Assembly (NCBI GenBank): GCA_028715985.1
Contig: JAQUQR010000003.1
Coordinates: 109,990 to 158,285 of the forward strand
Direction of reading: 5' to 3'
Length of the DNA: 48,296 nucleotides
Source of the DNA: Methanocellales archaeon
GTDB lineage: Archaea; Halobacteriota; UBA148
In this document: positions 37,937 to 47,249 of the stretch, piece by piece
How the letters are laid out: the number at the start of each line of letters is the position of its first letter
Numbering within the stretch: the stretch's first letter is position 1
Program-made: the position numbers and the translations under genes
Notes under the pieces: model-generated
What the model saw: only the letters and a program-made list of their open reading frames with translations
Databases searched by the model: none
Told to the model about the DNA's origin: nothing

Positions 37937-38689
37937 TTAGCCAAACCGCCCAGTGATATAATCTTCAGTCCTTTTATCTTTAGGTCGCTCAAATATTTGC
38001 TTGGTTTCACCGTATTCTATTAGCTCACCAACTAGGAAGAAAGCGGTAAAATCAGAAACTCGAGCTGCCTGCTGCATGTTATGTGTTACTATCACGATCG
38101 TATAATCCTTTTTCAATTCTTGTAACAGCTCTTCTATCCTCGCCGTTGATAAGGGGTCTAAGGCTGAACACGGCTCATCGAAGAGGATGACTTCCGGGTT
38201 TACTGCCAGTGCACGAGCAATACATAATCGCTGTTGTTGACCACCAGAGAATCTCAATGCGCTTTCTTCTAACCTGTCTTTCACTTCATCCCACAATGCC
38301 GCTTTCTTCAAACTCTCTTCCACTATTCTATCTAACTTTCTATTCTGCACTCCATGAATCCTCGGACCGTAGGCGACATTCTCATATATGCTCATAGGAA
38401 ATGGATTTGGCTGCTGAAACACCATCCCTATTTTCCTCCTCAACTGGATGACATCCACTTTTCCATTATATATATCGATTCCATCTATGATAACCTCGCC
38501 TTTCGTATGTGCTCTACTAAGTTCGTTCATTCTGTTTAGTGCTCTTAAAAAAGTTGTTTTCCCGCAGCCAGAAGGTCCAATCAATGCAGTTATTTTATTT
38601 GTTTTTATTTTTATATTCACTTCTTTTAACGCATGCACTGCTACAAAACCATAGTATACATTCAACCCCTTCACTTCTATTTTAATCAT
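37937..38689 (-). CDS. pstB: Phosphate ABC transporter ATP-binding protein PstB
   Basis: The 250-residue ATPase has Walker [10 protein letters not shown] at 38-46, the signature [15 protein letters not shown], Walker [13 protein letters not shown], and [13 protein letters not shown] containing the switch histidine. NVYYG and the MNEL-like loop are typical of PstB. It powers high-affinity phosphate import with PstA and PstC. ATG 38689 is chosen because a GGGGGAGGTG site lies just upstream and the start then falls 10 bases after pstA; the frame is open to 38713. Confidence 0.96.
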   Translation of the reverse strand: MIKIEVKGLNVYYGFVAVHALKEVNIKIKTNKITALIGPSGCGKTTFLRALNRMNELSRAHTKGEVIIDGIDIYNGKVDVIQLRRKIGMVFQQPNPFPMSIYENVAYGPRIHGVQNRKLDRIVEESLKKAALWDEVKDRLEESALRFSGGQQQRLCIARALAVNPEVILFDEPCSALDPLSTARIEELLQELKKDYTIVIVTHNMQQAARVSDFTAFFLVGELIEYGETKQIFERPKDKRTEDYITGRFG

Positions 38690-38699
38690 TTTTGTTTTT

Positions 38700-39551
38700 T
38701 CACCTCCCCCCACTCATAATCCTATAATATCTATTCCGAAGGAATAGGGCAAATACGCTTATCATCAAAAACATCGTGATTAGAACAAGGGAGGCGCCAA
38801 ATGCGTATGATTCAGCTACATCCCTAGAAGCTGGAATAACCGTCAATATCATGTAAATATAAACCGGCAACGCACCAACATCATCCAGTAACGAGTGAGG
38901 CGTATAGGCTACAAGACCACCAGTTGTGAGAAGAATGACAGCAGACTCCCCTATAGCCTTCCCAGCACCAAGTAATATACCGGTTATTATACCTGGATAG
39001 GCGCTTTTTAGCACCACACTACGAATACTTTGCCACTTAGAAGCTCCTAAAGCAAGAGATGCTTTCCTATAAGCTTGAGGTACCGCTTTTATTGCCTCCT
39101 CGGAGGCTTTAACCGTCCATGGCAGGATCATGAAGCCAAGAGAGAGACCACCTGCTAACATGGAGGGACCAAAATCGAGATAATAAACGAGGAATATAAG
39201 TCCAAACAAGCCAATCACTATTGAGGGTATTCCAGCTAAGCACTCTACAAAGAACCTGACGTTTTTTGTTATTATGTTCTCTGGGGCATATTCCGCAAGA
39301 TATATTCCTGATGCCACGCCAAGAGGTACTGCAAAAAGCAAACAAACAGAGAGAAGGCATAATGAACCGATAATTTGAGGAAATATTCCTCCTTTCTCGA
39401 GGGCTATGTAATTTGGCGATTTTAGTAAGAAGCTAAAATTTATGACCTGTATGCCATTTAAAAATATGTAAGCTATGACAGTGAACAATACCGCTAGAGA
39501 AATTAGGGAGACCGTGTACAAGCTTATTTTTATTACCCTTTCTTTTATCAT
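38700..39551 (-). CDS. pstA: Phosphate ABC transporter permease PstA
   Basis: This 283-residue permease has about six membrane helices, beginning [20 protein letters not shown]. The ABC-coupling EAA-like loop reads [39 protein letters not shown] is a typical PstA segment. It pairs with PstC to form the phosphate channel. The start overlaps the end of pstC by four bases, so the two are translationally coupled. Confidence 0.95.
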   Translation of the reverse strand: MIKERVIKISLYTVSLISLAVLFTVIAYIFLNGIQVINFSFLLKSPNYIALEKGGIFPQIIGSLCLLSVCLLFAVPLGVASGIYLAEYAPENIITKNVRFFVECLAGIPSIVIGLFGLIFLVYYLDFGPSMLAGGLSLGFMILPWTVKASEEAIKAVPQAYRKASLALGASKWQSIRSVVLKSAYPGIITGILLGAGKAIGESAVILLTTGGLVAYTPHSLLDDVGALPVYIYMILTVIPASRDVAESYAFGASLVLITMFLMISVFALFLRNRYYRIMSGGR

Positions 39552-40438
39552 TCACGGATCACTCCTTTCATTACAGTAGTAGTGCCTAAACTCCCTTTTA
39601 TTGCAACATAGGTTACTAGATTAAGAATTGCGACAATTAAGAATAAAACGACTCCTATGGCGAACAAAGCGTGCTGATGCATTGAGCCCCACATAACATA
39701 GGAATATTCAATAACTATCGTGGATGTGAGCACTCGCACCGGCTCCAATATTGAAGTGGGGATCCATGGTATCTCCGGATTGCCGATAACCATCAAAACC
39801 GCCATCGTCTCTCCTACTGCATTTCCCATGCCCAAAATCAAGGAGGCTAATATCCCAAAACGAGCATTTGGTAGTATCACCTTTTTAATGGTCTGTAAAT
39901 GCGTAGCACCGAGTGCAAGCGATGCTTCTTTGTATCCTTTTGGAACTGCCCTGATAGAATCTTCTGATATGCTGACAACATGCGGCAATGTCATTATTGC
40001 AAGGATTATCCAACCAGCGAGGATGCATTCGCCATATCCGCCCAATGAGTCCCTTATAAAGACAACGAATACCATTAATCCAAAAAAGCCGAGAATTATC
40101 GAAGGGATCCCAACAAGCATCTCCACCGATGGCTTGAGAATATTACGAAGCCATGTAGGAGAGAGTTCAGCCAAGAAAATTGCTGTAGGTATGCCAATAG
40201 AAGCAGCAATAGCTAATGCACCTCCCCCAACTATGAATGTGCTCACAATTATGGGAAAAATCCCAAACTGGTCATGAGAAGGACGCCAGTTCATCCCAAA
40301 GATAAAATCCCAACCCAACATTAAGGCTGGAATGCCCTCCCTTAACATGAATGCGATGATGAAAAATACGATAAGGGCAGAAGAGAGGGCGGAGATTAAT
40401 AATAGCTTTTCTATTATGTTTTCCTTCTTGAAGACCAT
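39548..40438 (-). CDS. pstC: Phosphate ABC transporter permease PstC
   Basis: Start ATG 40438 gives 296 residues and avoids overlap with the phosphoesterase gene ending at 40458; the frame is open to 40501 with a Cys-containing leader that is probably untranslated. The first helix is LLLISALSSALIVFFIIAFM. The coupling loop AVPKGYKEASLALGATHLQT and the family segment EMLVGIPSIILGFFGLMVF match PstC. It works with PstA, PstB and PstS. Confidence 0.94.
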   Translation of the reverse strand: MVFKKENIIEKLLLISALSSALIVFFIIAFMLREGIPALMLGWDFIFGMNWRPSHDQFGIFPIIVSTFIVGGGALAIAASIGIPTAIFLAELSPTWLRNILKPSVEMLVGIPSIILGFFGLMVFVVFIRDSLGGYGECILAGWIILAIMTLPHVVSISEDSIRAVPKGYKEASLALGATHLQTIKKVILPNARFGILASLILGMGNAVGETMAVLMVIGNPEIPWIPTSILEPVRVLTSTIVIEYSYVMWGSMHQHALFAIGVVLFLIVAILNLVTYVAIKGSLGTTTVMKGVIRE

Positions 40439-40457
40439 CCTTTCACATCTAAAGCAG

Positions 40458-41225
40458 CTAAAAAGTTCCAAAGCTCTCATATTTCGTTGCCTTTTCCCCA
40501 TCCATCTCTAACACCAGCTTCTTTTCCCCTCTTGAATACACTCTGTACATCCTCATTCCTTCCTTTTCATCTTCATCTATTTCTATCAGGTTAAAAGAGG
40601 GGGGGGGAATATTCCATTTAGTGCTTTGCGTGCATGCAGTCCCCGCATTAGTAACTATCATGCCATTCAAATTCCATATCCAAGGAACGTGTTTATGTCC
40701 GCAAAGTACCAGATCAATCCCATGTCTTACAAGTAGTTCGAGAACATCGCCGGCATCGATAAGTATGTTTCTTTCCCGACCTGTTTTAGGAACGGAAATT
40801 AAATGGTGGTGTAGGGCTACTACTTTAAATCCGTCAGTTTCAAGACAATGTTCTATCCACTCATATTTTTCTCTGCCCACATGCCCTTCGTCAATATCTG
40901 GTTGTGCAGAATCGACGCCGACAATTGTTATATTTTTATATTTATTTACTACTGACCTTGGACCAAATATCTCCTCAAAACAGAGATAGCCAACGTTCCG
41001 CTCGTCATGATTTCCTGGAATCACAACTATTTCCTTGCTTTTCATCCTCTTTATGTAGCCTTTAGCGCGATGAAATTCGAAAGGATAACCGTCTTGTGTC
41101 AAATCACCGGTAACAACCAATATTTCTGGCTCTATTTTGTTTATCTCTTTTATTACGTTGTCCATCAAATCCGGTAGGAAATACGGTCCAGCTACATGGA
41201 TATCGGATATATGTACTATCTTCAT
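40458..41225 (-). CDS. Calcineurin-like metallophosphoesterase in the pst operon
   Basis: The 255-residue cytosolic enzyme has all five metallophosphoesterase blocks in order: SDIHV near residue 7, GDLTQDG, GNHDER, ALHHH and GHKHVP, which bind two metal ions. It resembles Icc/CpdA-type phosphodiesterases. Its place between pstS and pstC, eight bases after pstS, suggests a role when phosphate is short, such as releasing phosphate from an internal ester or cyclic nucleotide. The substrate is not known. Confidence 0.88.
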   Translation of the reverse strand: MKIVHISDIHVAGPYFLPDLMDNVIKEINKIEPEILVVTGDLTQDGYPFEFHRAKGYIKRMKSKEIVVIPGNHDERNVGYLCFEEIFGPRSVVNKYKNITIVGVDSAQPDIDEGHVGREKYEWIEHCLETDGFKVVALHHHLISVPKTGRERNILIDAGDVLELLVRHGIDLVLCGHKHVPWIWNLNGMIVTNAGTACTQSTKWNIPPPSFNLIEIDEDEKEGMRMYRVYSRGEKKLVLEMDGEKATKYESFGTF

Positions 41226-41233
41226 GTCCCTCT

Positions 41234-42292
41234 TTAACTCCTTCTGAGCACTACATAAGCCATCGTCAACAAACTTGCAATGGCAAATACCGCTCCAAAT
41301 CCTGGTATTCCTGGTGCTTGTGTGGGTGCTGGTGCTGGGGTTAGTTTGGGTCTGACTGTTGGCATTGGTGTCGGTTTTGGCGTTGGTGCTGGTGTGGATA
41401 TAGGTGTAGGTGCTGCTATTGGCACTGGCTTTGGCGATGTTGCTTGCCCTGTCACTTTTATGTAGCCCATGTCTTCTACCACTTTTTGCCCTTCTTCGCT
41501 CAATACGAAATCTATGAATGCTCTCTCCAAAGCACTTGGCCCCCCCTTAGTCATGAGGTACAGATTCCTCGAAATGGGATAATTTCCAGAAAGGACGTTC
41601 TCGACTGTTGCTTCTATTCCATCTATCTTAGTTGCTTTGACAGATGAGTCAACATATCCAAGGGATATGTAGCCAATGCTCTTCGCATCTCCGCCCACTG
41701 TTGCTCTCACCTCACCATTCGATGGTTTCACCGATGCTTTTGCCGCTATTATTTTACCAAAGTGCTTCATCACGTATTCATCGAATACTTCTCTTGTCCC
41801 TGAACCTTCTTCTCTTGTTATCACTCTGATCTCTGCATCCAATCCCCCTACTTCCTTCCAGTTCGTTATCTCTCCGCTGAATATCTTAGAAGCCTGTTCC
41901 ATCGTCAGTCCACTTACAGGATTGCTCGGATGAACGACGATGGCAACGCTATCCTTTCCTACTGCCACTGGCTTCAGGTCAGGATAAGTCCCCATCTCTT
42001 CCGATTTTACGTCCCTCGATGCAGCCCCTATATCTATCTCACCCGCTCCAGCCGCTTTTACGCCATGACCTGAGCCGCCGCCGGATACAGACACTCTTAG
42101 CGAGGGGTTACTCTCCATGAGAATCCTTGCACATTCCTGACTTATCGGCAGTACAGTTGTAGAGCCTGCTATTGTCAGCTCACCTGAAAGGCCCGTTGGT
42201 ATCGCCTGTGCTGCTATTGGATTAGTAGCAAAACTTGCCCCGATTATCAAAATCAGAACTAATACTGATTTTAAGCTTATATCCAGTTTCAT
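41234..42292 (-). CDS. pstS: Phosphate-binding protein PstS with PGF-CTERM anchor
   Basis: The 352-residue protein has a Sec-type signal peptide (SVLVLILIIGASFA then AQA) without a lipobox Cys. The phosphate-binding core has LTIAGSTTVLPISQECA, SVSGGGSGHGVKAAGAGEID, GAASRDVK and TREEGSGTREVFDEYV. After about residue 288 a Pro/Thr linker leads to PGIPGFGAVFAIASL, a hydrophobic stretch and RRS: an archaeosortase PGF-CTERM signal. It captures phosphate outside the membrane, held by the C-terminus instead of an N-terminal lipid. AGGTG precedes the ATG. Confidence 0.95.
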   Translation of the reverse strand: MKLDISLKSVLVLILIIGASFATNPIAAQAIPTGLSGELTIAGSTTVLPISQECARILMESNPSLRVSVSGGGSGHGVKAAGAGEIDIGAASRDVKSEEMGTYPDLKPVAVGKDSVAIVVHPSNPVSGLTMEQASKIFSGEITNWKEVGGLDAEIRVITREEGSGTREVFDEYVMKHFGKIIAAKASVKPSNGEVRATVGGDAKSIGYISLGYVDSSVKATKIDGIEATVENVLSGNYPISRNLYLMTKGGPSALERAFIDFVLSEEGQKVVEDMGYIKVTGQATSPKPVPIAAPTPISTPAPTPKPTPMPTVRPKLTPAPAPTQAPGIPGFGAVFAIASLLTMAYVVLRRS

Positions 42293-42311
42293 TTTTTTAC
42301 ACCTTTTTTTG

Positions 42312-42384
42312 TTATATATACATAGTAATGTTTATATATACTTTATCCCAATAACTATATATTCAATCAATAATCTATATATAA
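42312..42384. promoter_or_regulatory. Divergent pst/regulator promoter with four phased TATATATA cores
   Basis: TTATATATAC occurs at 42312-42321 and 42332-42341, exactly 20 bp apart. CTATATATT at 42355 and CTATATATA at 42375 are also 20 bp apart and point the other way. One core of each pair is positioned to act as TATA box for pstS (start 42292) or for the regulator gene (start 42395). The mirror symmetry suggests binding of a dimeric or tetrameric regulator, possibly the AbrB-PhoU protein itself. Confidence 0.5.
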
Positions 42385-42394
42385 GAGGAGAAAC

Positions 42395-43414
42395 ATGAAA
42401 GAGGAGAAACGAAAGATCCAGATGACCGGCGGCTCAACGTTAACAATATCTCTACCAATAAGTTGGGCAAGAGAGGTAGGAATCAACCAGGGAGATGAAG
42501 TGACCCTACGCTGGCAAGAGGATAAATCAATCCTGCTTACAGCAAAGCCAAAGAAGAAGCAGGGGATGTCCAGAGCAGTTATAAAGCTATGTCCGGGCGA
42601 AAAGCCTGAGGACATCCTAAGATTGTTAATAGCACACTATCTGGTTGGCTATGACATAATCAACCTGGTCTCTCAGAAGGGGTTCAATACACAGGATAGG
42701 AAGTGGATTAAGGATACAGTTAGACAAAGGCTAATGGGGCTCGAAGTGGTCGAGGAATCAGGCGACGAGTTGATTTTGCAGAGCCTTCTAAACTATGAAG
42801 AGCTGAATCTTGAGAAAGCGATTCAAAGAATATCCGGTATCATTAAATCCATTCAAAAAGATTCGATTAGGGCTTTGCAAGGGGACATAGAGCTTGCCAG
42901 AGACGTAATCCAGCGAGATGATGATGTGGATAGGTTCTATTTATTGATTGTGAGACAACTCAAAGCAGCGCTCAGAGATCCAGAGCTAGCCAAGAAAATA
43001 GGCATTAGGCGCCCAAGAGATTGTATGGCATATAGGCTAATCATAAAGAGCATGGAAAGGATAGCAGATCATGCCGAAAAAATTGCGAGAGATGCAATAC
43101 AAATAGGATATCTTAATCCTGAGATATACACAGAGATATCTGGGTTAAGCGAACTTGTTCATAAGGTCTTTGATCTTTCGTTAGAAAGTCTTTCCAAAAG
43201 AGATTTAAAAACCGCGAATAGAGCAATAGCAGAATCACAAGAAGTCGCTAATCTGGCAACGATGATAAGTAATAGGATATTTAAAACTTCACTCAGCATA
43301 ACAGAGCAGACATGCTTAAGGTCTGTTCTAGAAAGCCTAAGAAGGATGGTAGAGTATGGGGCAGACATAGCAGAGATAGTGATTAACATGGGCGTTAAAG
43401 AACCAGAGGTTTGA
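42395..43414 (+). CDS. AbrB-domain PhoU-family phosphate regulator
   Basis: The first 50 residues form a SpoVT/AbrB swapped-hairpin DNA-binding domain (RKIQMTGGSTLTISLPISWA, GINQGDEVTLRWQ). Residues about 115-335 form two PhoU repeats (IQRDDDVDRFYLLIVRQL; KSMERIADHAEKIARDA). This fusion is common in archaea beside pst operons and is thought to sense phosphate status and control transcription. It is transcribed away from pstS across a symmetric promoter. GAGGAG precedes the ATG by four bases. Confidence 0.9.
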   Translation: MKEEKRKIQMTGGSTLTISLPISWAREVGINQGDEVTLRWQEDKSILLTAKPKKKQGMSRAVIKLCPGEKPEDILRLLIAHYLVGYDIINLVSQKGFNTQDRKWIKDTVRQRLMGLEVVEESGDELILQSLLNYEELNLEKAIQRISGIIKSIQKDSIRALQGDIELARDVIQRDDDVDRFYLLIVRQLKAALRDPELAKKIGIRRPRDCMAYRLIIKSMERIADHAEKIARDAIQIGYLNPEIYTEISGLSELVHKVFDLSLESLSKRDLKTANRAIAESQEVANLATMISNRIFKTSLSITEQTCLRSVLESLRRMVEYGADIAEIVINMGVKEPEV

Positions 43415-43436
43415 AATAACGCCTAAGGAAAATACT

Positions 43437-44747
43437 ATGTTCGATTTAGTCATCAAAAATGCCAGATTGGTGTCAGCAGGGGACATCCTAGAGGCAGAGA
43501 TAGCAATAGTCGATGGAAAGATTGCAAGAATTGCGAAAGATATTGTGGCAAAGCATATTATAGACGCGCATGGCTTACTTGTGCTTCCAGGCATGGTGGA
43601 TGCTCATGTACATTTTCGGGATCCGGGTTTGACTCACAAAGAGGACTGGTATACCGGTTCATCTGCGGCAGTAGCGGGTGGCGTGACCAGCGTGGTGGAT
43701 CACCCGAACACGATCCCACCTACTACTTCTGTAGACTCCTTTAAGGTCAAACTGAGGGAAGCAGAGAGCAAATCGATAGTCGATTTTGGCATCAATGCCG
43801 GAGTTGTTCAAGCAGCGGAATTGGAGGTATTATGGGCTTCTGGTATAACCGCATTCGGTGAGATATACATGGCAGATTCTATGGGGGGGCTAAGCGTTGA
43901 TGATGATACGCTTTGGAGTTCACTTCGAATTATCAAGCGCTTGGGGGGCATTGCCTGTATTCACGCAGAAGACGAGCAAATCATAAGGGAGAACATTGAG
44001 AAGTTGGGTGATAGAACAGACCCCAGCGCTCATTCATCATCTAGGCCCAATGGTTGCGAAGTTGCCGCTATGGCAAAAGCTATACGGTTGGCTCAAGATA
44101 CCGGCGTAAAGCTCCACATCTGCCATCTTAGTACGAGAGAGGGCTTGGACTTAATCGGGGCAGACATCACTTCTGAGGTCACGCCCCATCACCTCTTCCT
44201 ATCGCAAAAGGACTGGGATCGCTTGGGCACCTTTGGCAAGATGAACCCTCCACTGAGAAGTGAATTGGATCGTGAGAATCTTTGGGCTGGATTACATAAA
44301 ATCGACATCATCGCCTCTGACCATGCCCCTCATACTATGGAAGAAAAAAAGCAAGACATATGGCGCACGCCAGCCGGTGTGCCAGGCGTCGAGACATCCT
44401 TACCATTGATGTTATCTGCTGTAAAGAAAGGGATCATATCGCTTCAACGTGTGATCGAGCTCATGGCTACCAATCCAGCTAGGATATTCTGCTTGGGCGA
44501 GAAAGGCGAGATCGCTGTTGGAAAAGATGCTGATATCGTTTTGGTCGATCTAAATGACGTCACGCCTATAAAGGCCAGGAATCTGCACAGCAAGTCTGGT
44601 TGGACTCCTTTTGAGGGACTGGATGGGGTATTTCCCAAAATGACCTTTGTGCGTGGAGAGCTCATGTACGATGGTGAAATAGTTGGCGAAAAAGGTTATG
44701 GGCGTTTCATTCCAGGCAAGGGTGCCAACAAACCTATATATATGTGA
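43437..44747 (+). CDS. pyrC: Dihydroorotase
   Basis: The enzyme closes carbamoyl aspartate to dihydroorotate in pyrimidine synthesis. The amidohydrolase motif VDAHVHFRDPG (His57, His59) starts the metal site, followed by ACIHAEDE, ICHLSTREG and the catalytic IIASDHAPHT. NPARIFCLGEKGEIAVGKDA near the C-terminus is typical of class I dihydroorotases and allantoinases. Length, 436 residues, is normal. It starts 22 bases after the AbrB-PhoU gene on the same strand. A decayed copy of part of it lies at 36933-37012. Confidence 0.93.
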   Translation: MFDLVIKNARLVSAGDILEAEIAIVDGKIARIAKDIVAKHIIDAHGLLVLPGMVDAHVHFRDPGLTHKEDWYTGSSAAVAGGVTSVVDHPNTIPPTTSVDSFKVKLREAESKSIVDFGINAGVVQAAELEVLWASGITAFGEIYMADSMGGLSVDDDTLWSSLRIIKRLGGIACIHAEDEQIIRENIEKLGDRTDPSAHSSSRPNGCEVAAMAKAIRLAQDTGVKLHICHLSTREGLDLIGADITSEVTPHHLFLSQKDWDRLGTFGKMNPPLRSELDRENLWAGLHKIDIIASDHAPHTMEEKKQDIWRTPAGVPGVETSLPLMLSAVKKGIISLQRVIELMATNPARIFCLGEKGEIAVGKDADIVLVDLNDVTPIKARNLHSKSGWTPFEGLDGVFPKMTFVRGELMYDGEIVGEKGYGRFIPGKGANKPIYM

Positions 44748-44767
44748 TTGCAAATTGTGTATTGCCT

Positions 44768-44995
44768 TCTAGGAGACCAGTGTTACAGTTCTGTTTGAAC
44801 TGCTGGTAAAAGGGGGCAACATCCGCGTTGAATAGGTCCTTGCGGGAGTTATTGCATCCGTGCTATCGATGACCGTAAGACAACCCCACTGCGGAACAGC
44901 TCCCCTGGCACGAGGGTAACTGAGAGGGACTGCGGAGTTCTCCAGAGGATGATCTCTCGGAGTTAGTGCGTCAGGGGACATCCTTTTAAGCTTTA
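44768..44995 (+). ncRNA. Candidate structured non-coding RNA
   Basis: This 230-base stretch is richer in G+C than flanking spacers and folds locally. A strong hairpin at 44776-44807 pairs ACCAG+CAGTTC with GAACTG+CTGGT, with a five-base bulge. CCGC/GCGG near 44834-44855 and a nested GAGAG-GGAG-TT-CTCC-CTCTC at 44922-44958 follow. A TATATATAT at 44735-44743, inside the end of pyrC, lies about 28 bases before 44768, and T-rich sequence follows the end. Related segments GGAGTTATTGCATC and GGAGTTAGTGCGTC recur. It lacks the SRP RNA core. Identity unknown; strand chosen from the promoter. Confidence 0.5.
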
Positions 44996-45030
44996 ACTTC
45001 TATGTTTGATCTCGTTGGTGTTTGGTATAT

Positions 45031-45435
45031 ATGGATGATCTTGATAGACTGCAACAAATCGAGCAGATACTCTGTGAGATTAAGGATTTATCTAATGAGG
45101 GGGCGGTCATAATAGTCGAAGGGAAAAAGGATCGAGATGCCTTGAACGAATTGGGCATTTCCGATCAAATTTCGCTTGCTTCTTATCCGCCATTGTTGAA
45201 TTTTGCTGAGAGCATCTCACGAAAAACAAATCAGGCAATCATCCTAACTGATTGGGACTCTCGAGGTAAAAAAATGGCAAAAAAGATCTCAGGATATCTA
45301 CAAGCATCTAACACGAAGCCCAACAATTTGATAAGAAACAAGATCAAAAAACTTGTACGAAAGGAGGTCAAGGACGTGGAGGGTCTGAGTGGTTACGTTC
45401 ATAGCCTTAGACGAGAAGTGTACAATCGATATTAA
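45031..45435 (+). CDS. Small TOPRIM-domain protein
   Basis: ATG 45031 gives 134 residues. The TOPRIM fold shows AVIIVEGKKDRDALNELGI with the catalytic-type Glu and AIILTDWDSRGKKMAKKI with the DxD, followed by a basic helical tail. It resembles archaeal stand-alone TOPRIM proteins related to RNase M5 and DnaG. It lies directly upstream of dnaG, also a TOPRIM protein, suggesting a shared RNA- or DNA-processing role. The exact reaction is unknown. An in-frame TTG at 45022 is less likely. Confidence 0.82.
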   Translation: MDDLDRLQQIEQILCEIKDLSNEGAVIIVEGKKDRDALNELGISDQISLASYPPLLNFAESISRKTNQAIILTDWDSRGKKMAKKISGYLQASNTKPNNLIRNKIKKLVRKEVKDVEGLSGYVHSLRREVYNRY

Positions 45436-45584
45436 CCAAACCATAACTTTATTAAACCGTAGCATAATATACGTAGCATTGTGATATAGGGAGTTTATCA
45501 CTATCATGGGTAAAATAGCTAAGTAGGTACTCTTAACATCATTTATGATTAATTTATTAGTAATCTGAAAGGTTGTAGGGCATA

Positions 45585-45650
45585 AAGGGGCAGGTAACTT
45601 AGTGGTTAAACTTCCCCTTGATTACACTAGCTATTTTTCCTTAAGGGGGT
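45585..45650 (+). promoter_or_regulatory. dnaG leader with competing hairpins over the ribosome binding site
   Basis: AAGGGG (45585-45590), CCCCTT (45614-45619) and AAGGGG (45643-45648) are in order. The last is part of the AAGGGGGT ribosome binding site eight bases before the dnaG ATG. CCCCTT can pair with either copy but not both, so the leader could hide or free the start. The rest of the 223-base gap (45436-45658) is AT-rich with a six-codon frame at 45506. Confidence 0.45.
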
Positions 45651-45658
45651 TTAAATAA

Positions 45659-46822
45659 ATGCAAAATTCTGATACAACGAAATATATAATCCATATTCGT
45701 ATCAATGCCGAAGGCGTTGTGGAGAAACCAGACGTAGTTGGAGCCGTATTTGGACAAACAGAAGGATTGCTCGGTGAGGACCTAGATCTAAGGAATCTTC
45801 AGAAGACCGGGAGAATAGGTAGGATAGAGGTCAATATAGACTCTAAGGCAGGTAAATCGACTGGGATTATTTTAATTCCGTCCTCTCTGGATAAAGTTGA
45901 AACAGCCATATTAGCTGCAGCCATAGAAACTATAGATAGGGTAGGACCTTGTGTTGCTGAGCTTAGTGTGGAAAAAGTTGAGGATATTAGGGTGACGAAA
46001 AGAAAACAGATCATAGATAAGGCAAAACATGTTCTTTCTGATAAATTCGATCAAGGCACTCTTGGAGGACAAGAGATAACAGAATCTGTGAGGCAAGCGG
46101 TGCGTATAGAAAAGATTACATCCTATGGTGACGAGAGCTTGCCAGCTGGTCCCAATGTACTTGATTCGGATGCGATACTCATAGTGGAAGGAAGAGCGGA
46201 TGTCATGAATTTGCTTCGCTACGGAATCAAGAATGCTGTTGCTGTAGAAGGAACCAACGTTCCTTTGACCATAGGGGAGTTGAGCAAAAAGAAAACTGTC
46301 ACAGTTTTCTTGGACGGTGACAGGGGTGGGGACCTCATATTGAAGGAACTGCTTCAGACTGCAGACATTGATTATGTTGCAAGGGCGCCGGATGGTAAAG
46401 GCGTAGAGGAGTTAACTCAAAAGGAAATAGTCAAAGCATTAAGGAACAAGGTGCCGGTGGAACAGGCTATAGAGAATGGGGCCCATCGAAGAACGAAAAG
46501 TTCCAAAAGGAGAATCCTGAGATGGAAGCCTCCTAAAAAAGAAGACGAACTTAAAGCATATGCTGAGGAACTCAATGGCACATTGAGTGCGAAGTTGCTA
46601 AATTCTGGTAAGAAAGTCATAAAAGAGGTTGCCGTTAGAGATCTTGCAAATGTCCTTAAAGAGAGCGATAATGTAACGGGTGTGGTTTTTGACGGAGTTA
46701 TCACTCAAAGAATACTAGACATCGCTGCAGAAAAGAATCTTGAATATCTAGTTGGTGTCAAGCTGGGCAATATAGTTAAAAGACCTCTATCTGTGAAAGT
46801 TTTGACCACTAGTGATTTATGA
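45659..46822 (+). CDS. dnaG: Archaeal DnaG (TOPRIM protein, exosome subunit)
   Basis: The 387-residue protein starts with the archaeal DnaG N-terminal domain ([37 protein letters not shown]). The TOPRIM domain follows at about 170-250 with [20 protein letters not shown] and [14 protein letters not shown], and a helical C-terminus ends it. In archaea this protein is a stable part of the RNA-degrading exosome and has some primase activity in vitro. AAGGGGGT precedes the ATG. Its last 14 bases overlap the end of the convergent rimI gene. Confidence 0.95.
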   Translation: MQNSDTTKYIIHIRINAEGVVEKPDVVGAVFGQTEGLLGEDLDLRNLQKTGRIGRIEVNIDSKAGKSTGIILIPSSLDKVETAILAAAIETIDRVGPCVAELSVEKVEDIRVTKRKQIIDKAKHVLSDKFDQGTLGGQEITESVRQAVRIEKITSYGDESLPAGPNVLDSDAILIVEGRADVMNLLRYGIKNAVAVEGTNVPLTIGELSKKKTVTVFLDGDRGGDLILKELLQTADIDYVARAPDGKGVEELTQKEIVKALRNKVPVEQAIENGAHRRTKSSKRRILRWKPPKKEDELKAYAEELNGTLSAKLLNSGKKVIKEVAVRDLANVLKESDNVTGVVFDGVITQRILDIAAEKNLEYLVGVKLGNIVKRPLSVKVLTTSDL

Positions 46823-47249
46823 TCTTTCTCATTATGATTGCACTCTCTCCATCGCAATAGTATCTTGGGGCTATACCAATCCTATAGAAGCCCAACTTTT
46901 GGTACAATTCTTGTGCTATTAGGTTACTTTTTCTTACCTCTAGTTGCACATTTGTAACTCCTTTTTTTCGGAACTTATCCAAGAGCTCTTTTATCAATAA
47001 TGTGGCTACACCACTCCTTCTGTTTTTTTTGTTGACTGCAATCGAGAATATCCTTCCTTCAATATTGGGCATTAGTATTCCGACCACGAATCCTGCAATA
47101 ACGCCATCTTTCTCCGCAACTAAAAATCCCTCTGAACTCATCTCATATAGCCTCATATACAAAAATGGATCGTGTTCCCTAAACGCCTCCTTTTCTATGG
47201 AGATCACTTGCTGAAAGTCATTTGGAACAAATTGTCTAATCAAAAACAT
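46809..47249 (-). CDS. rimI: GNAT N-acetyltransferase, RimI-like
   Basis: This 146-residue protein has the GNAT fold: the beta4 strand [23 protein letters not shown] with the acetyl-CoA pyrophosphate loop (RRSGVA), then [21 protein letters not shown] and [14 protein letters not shown], typical of RimI/Ard1-type N-terminal acetyltransferases. It probably acetylates protein N-termini. The upstream 273-base gap to the UPF0146 gene has only minor frames. Confidence 0.87.
   Translation of the reverse strand: MFLIRQFVPNDFQQVISIEKEAFREHDPFLYMRLYEMSSEGFLVAEKDGVIAGFVVGILMPNIEGRIFSIAVNKKNRRSGVATLLIKELLDKFRKKGVTNVQLEVRKSNLIAQELYQKLGFYRIGIAPRYYCDGESAIIMRKIINH

Noticed and set aside
44769-44981. A 70-codon minus-strand frame across the candidate RNA
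   Set aside because: It follows the folded RNA region, has an odd Pro/Ser-rich composition and no ribosome binding site; the RNA explanation fits better.
44768-44995. SRP (7S) RNA
   Set aside because: Neither strand shows the helix 8 GGAA loop with the AGCAG side, nor Alu-domain sequences at the right end.
45585-45660. tRNA-like D-arm sequence (GGTAACTTAGTGGTTAA) ahead of dnaG
   Set aside because: No matching acceptor or T arm is present; the competing G-run and C-run pairing explains the region better.
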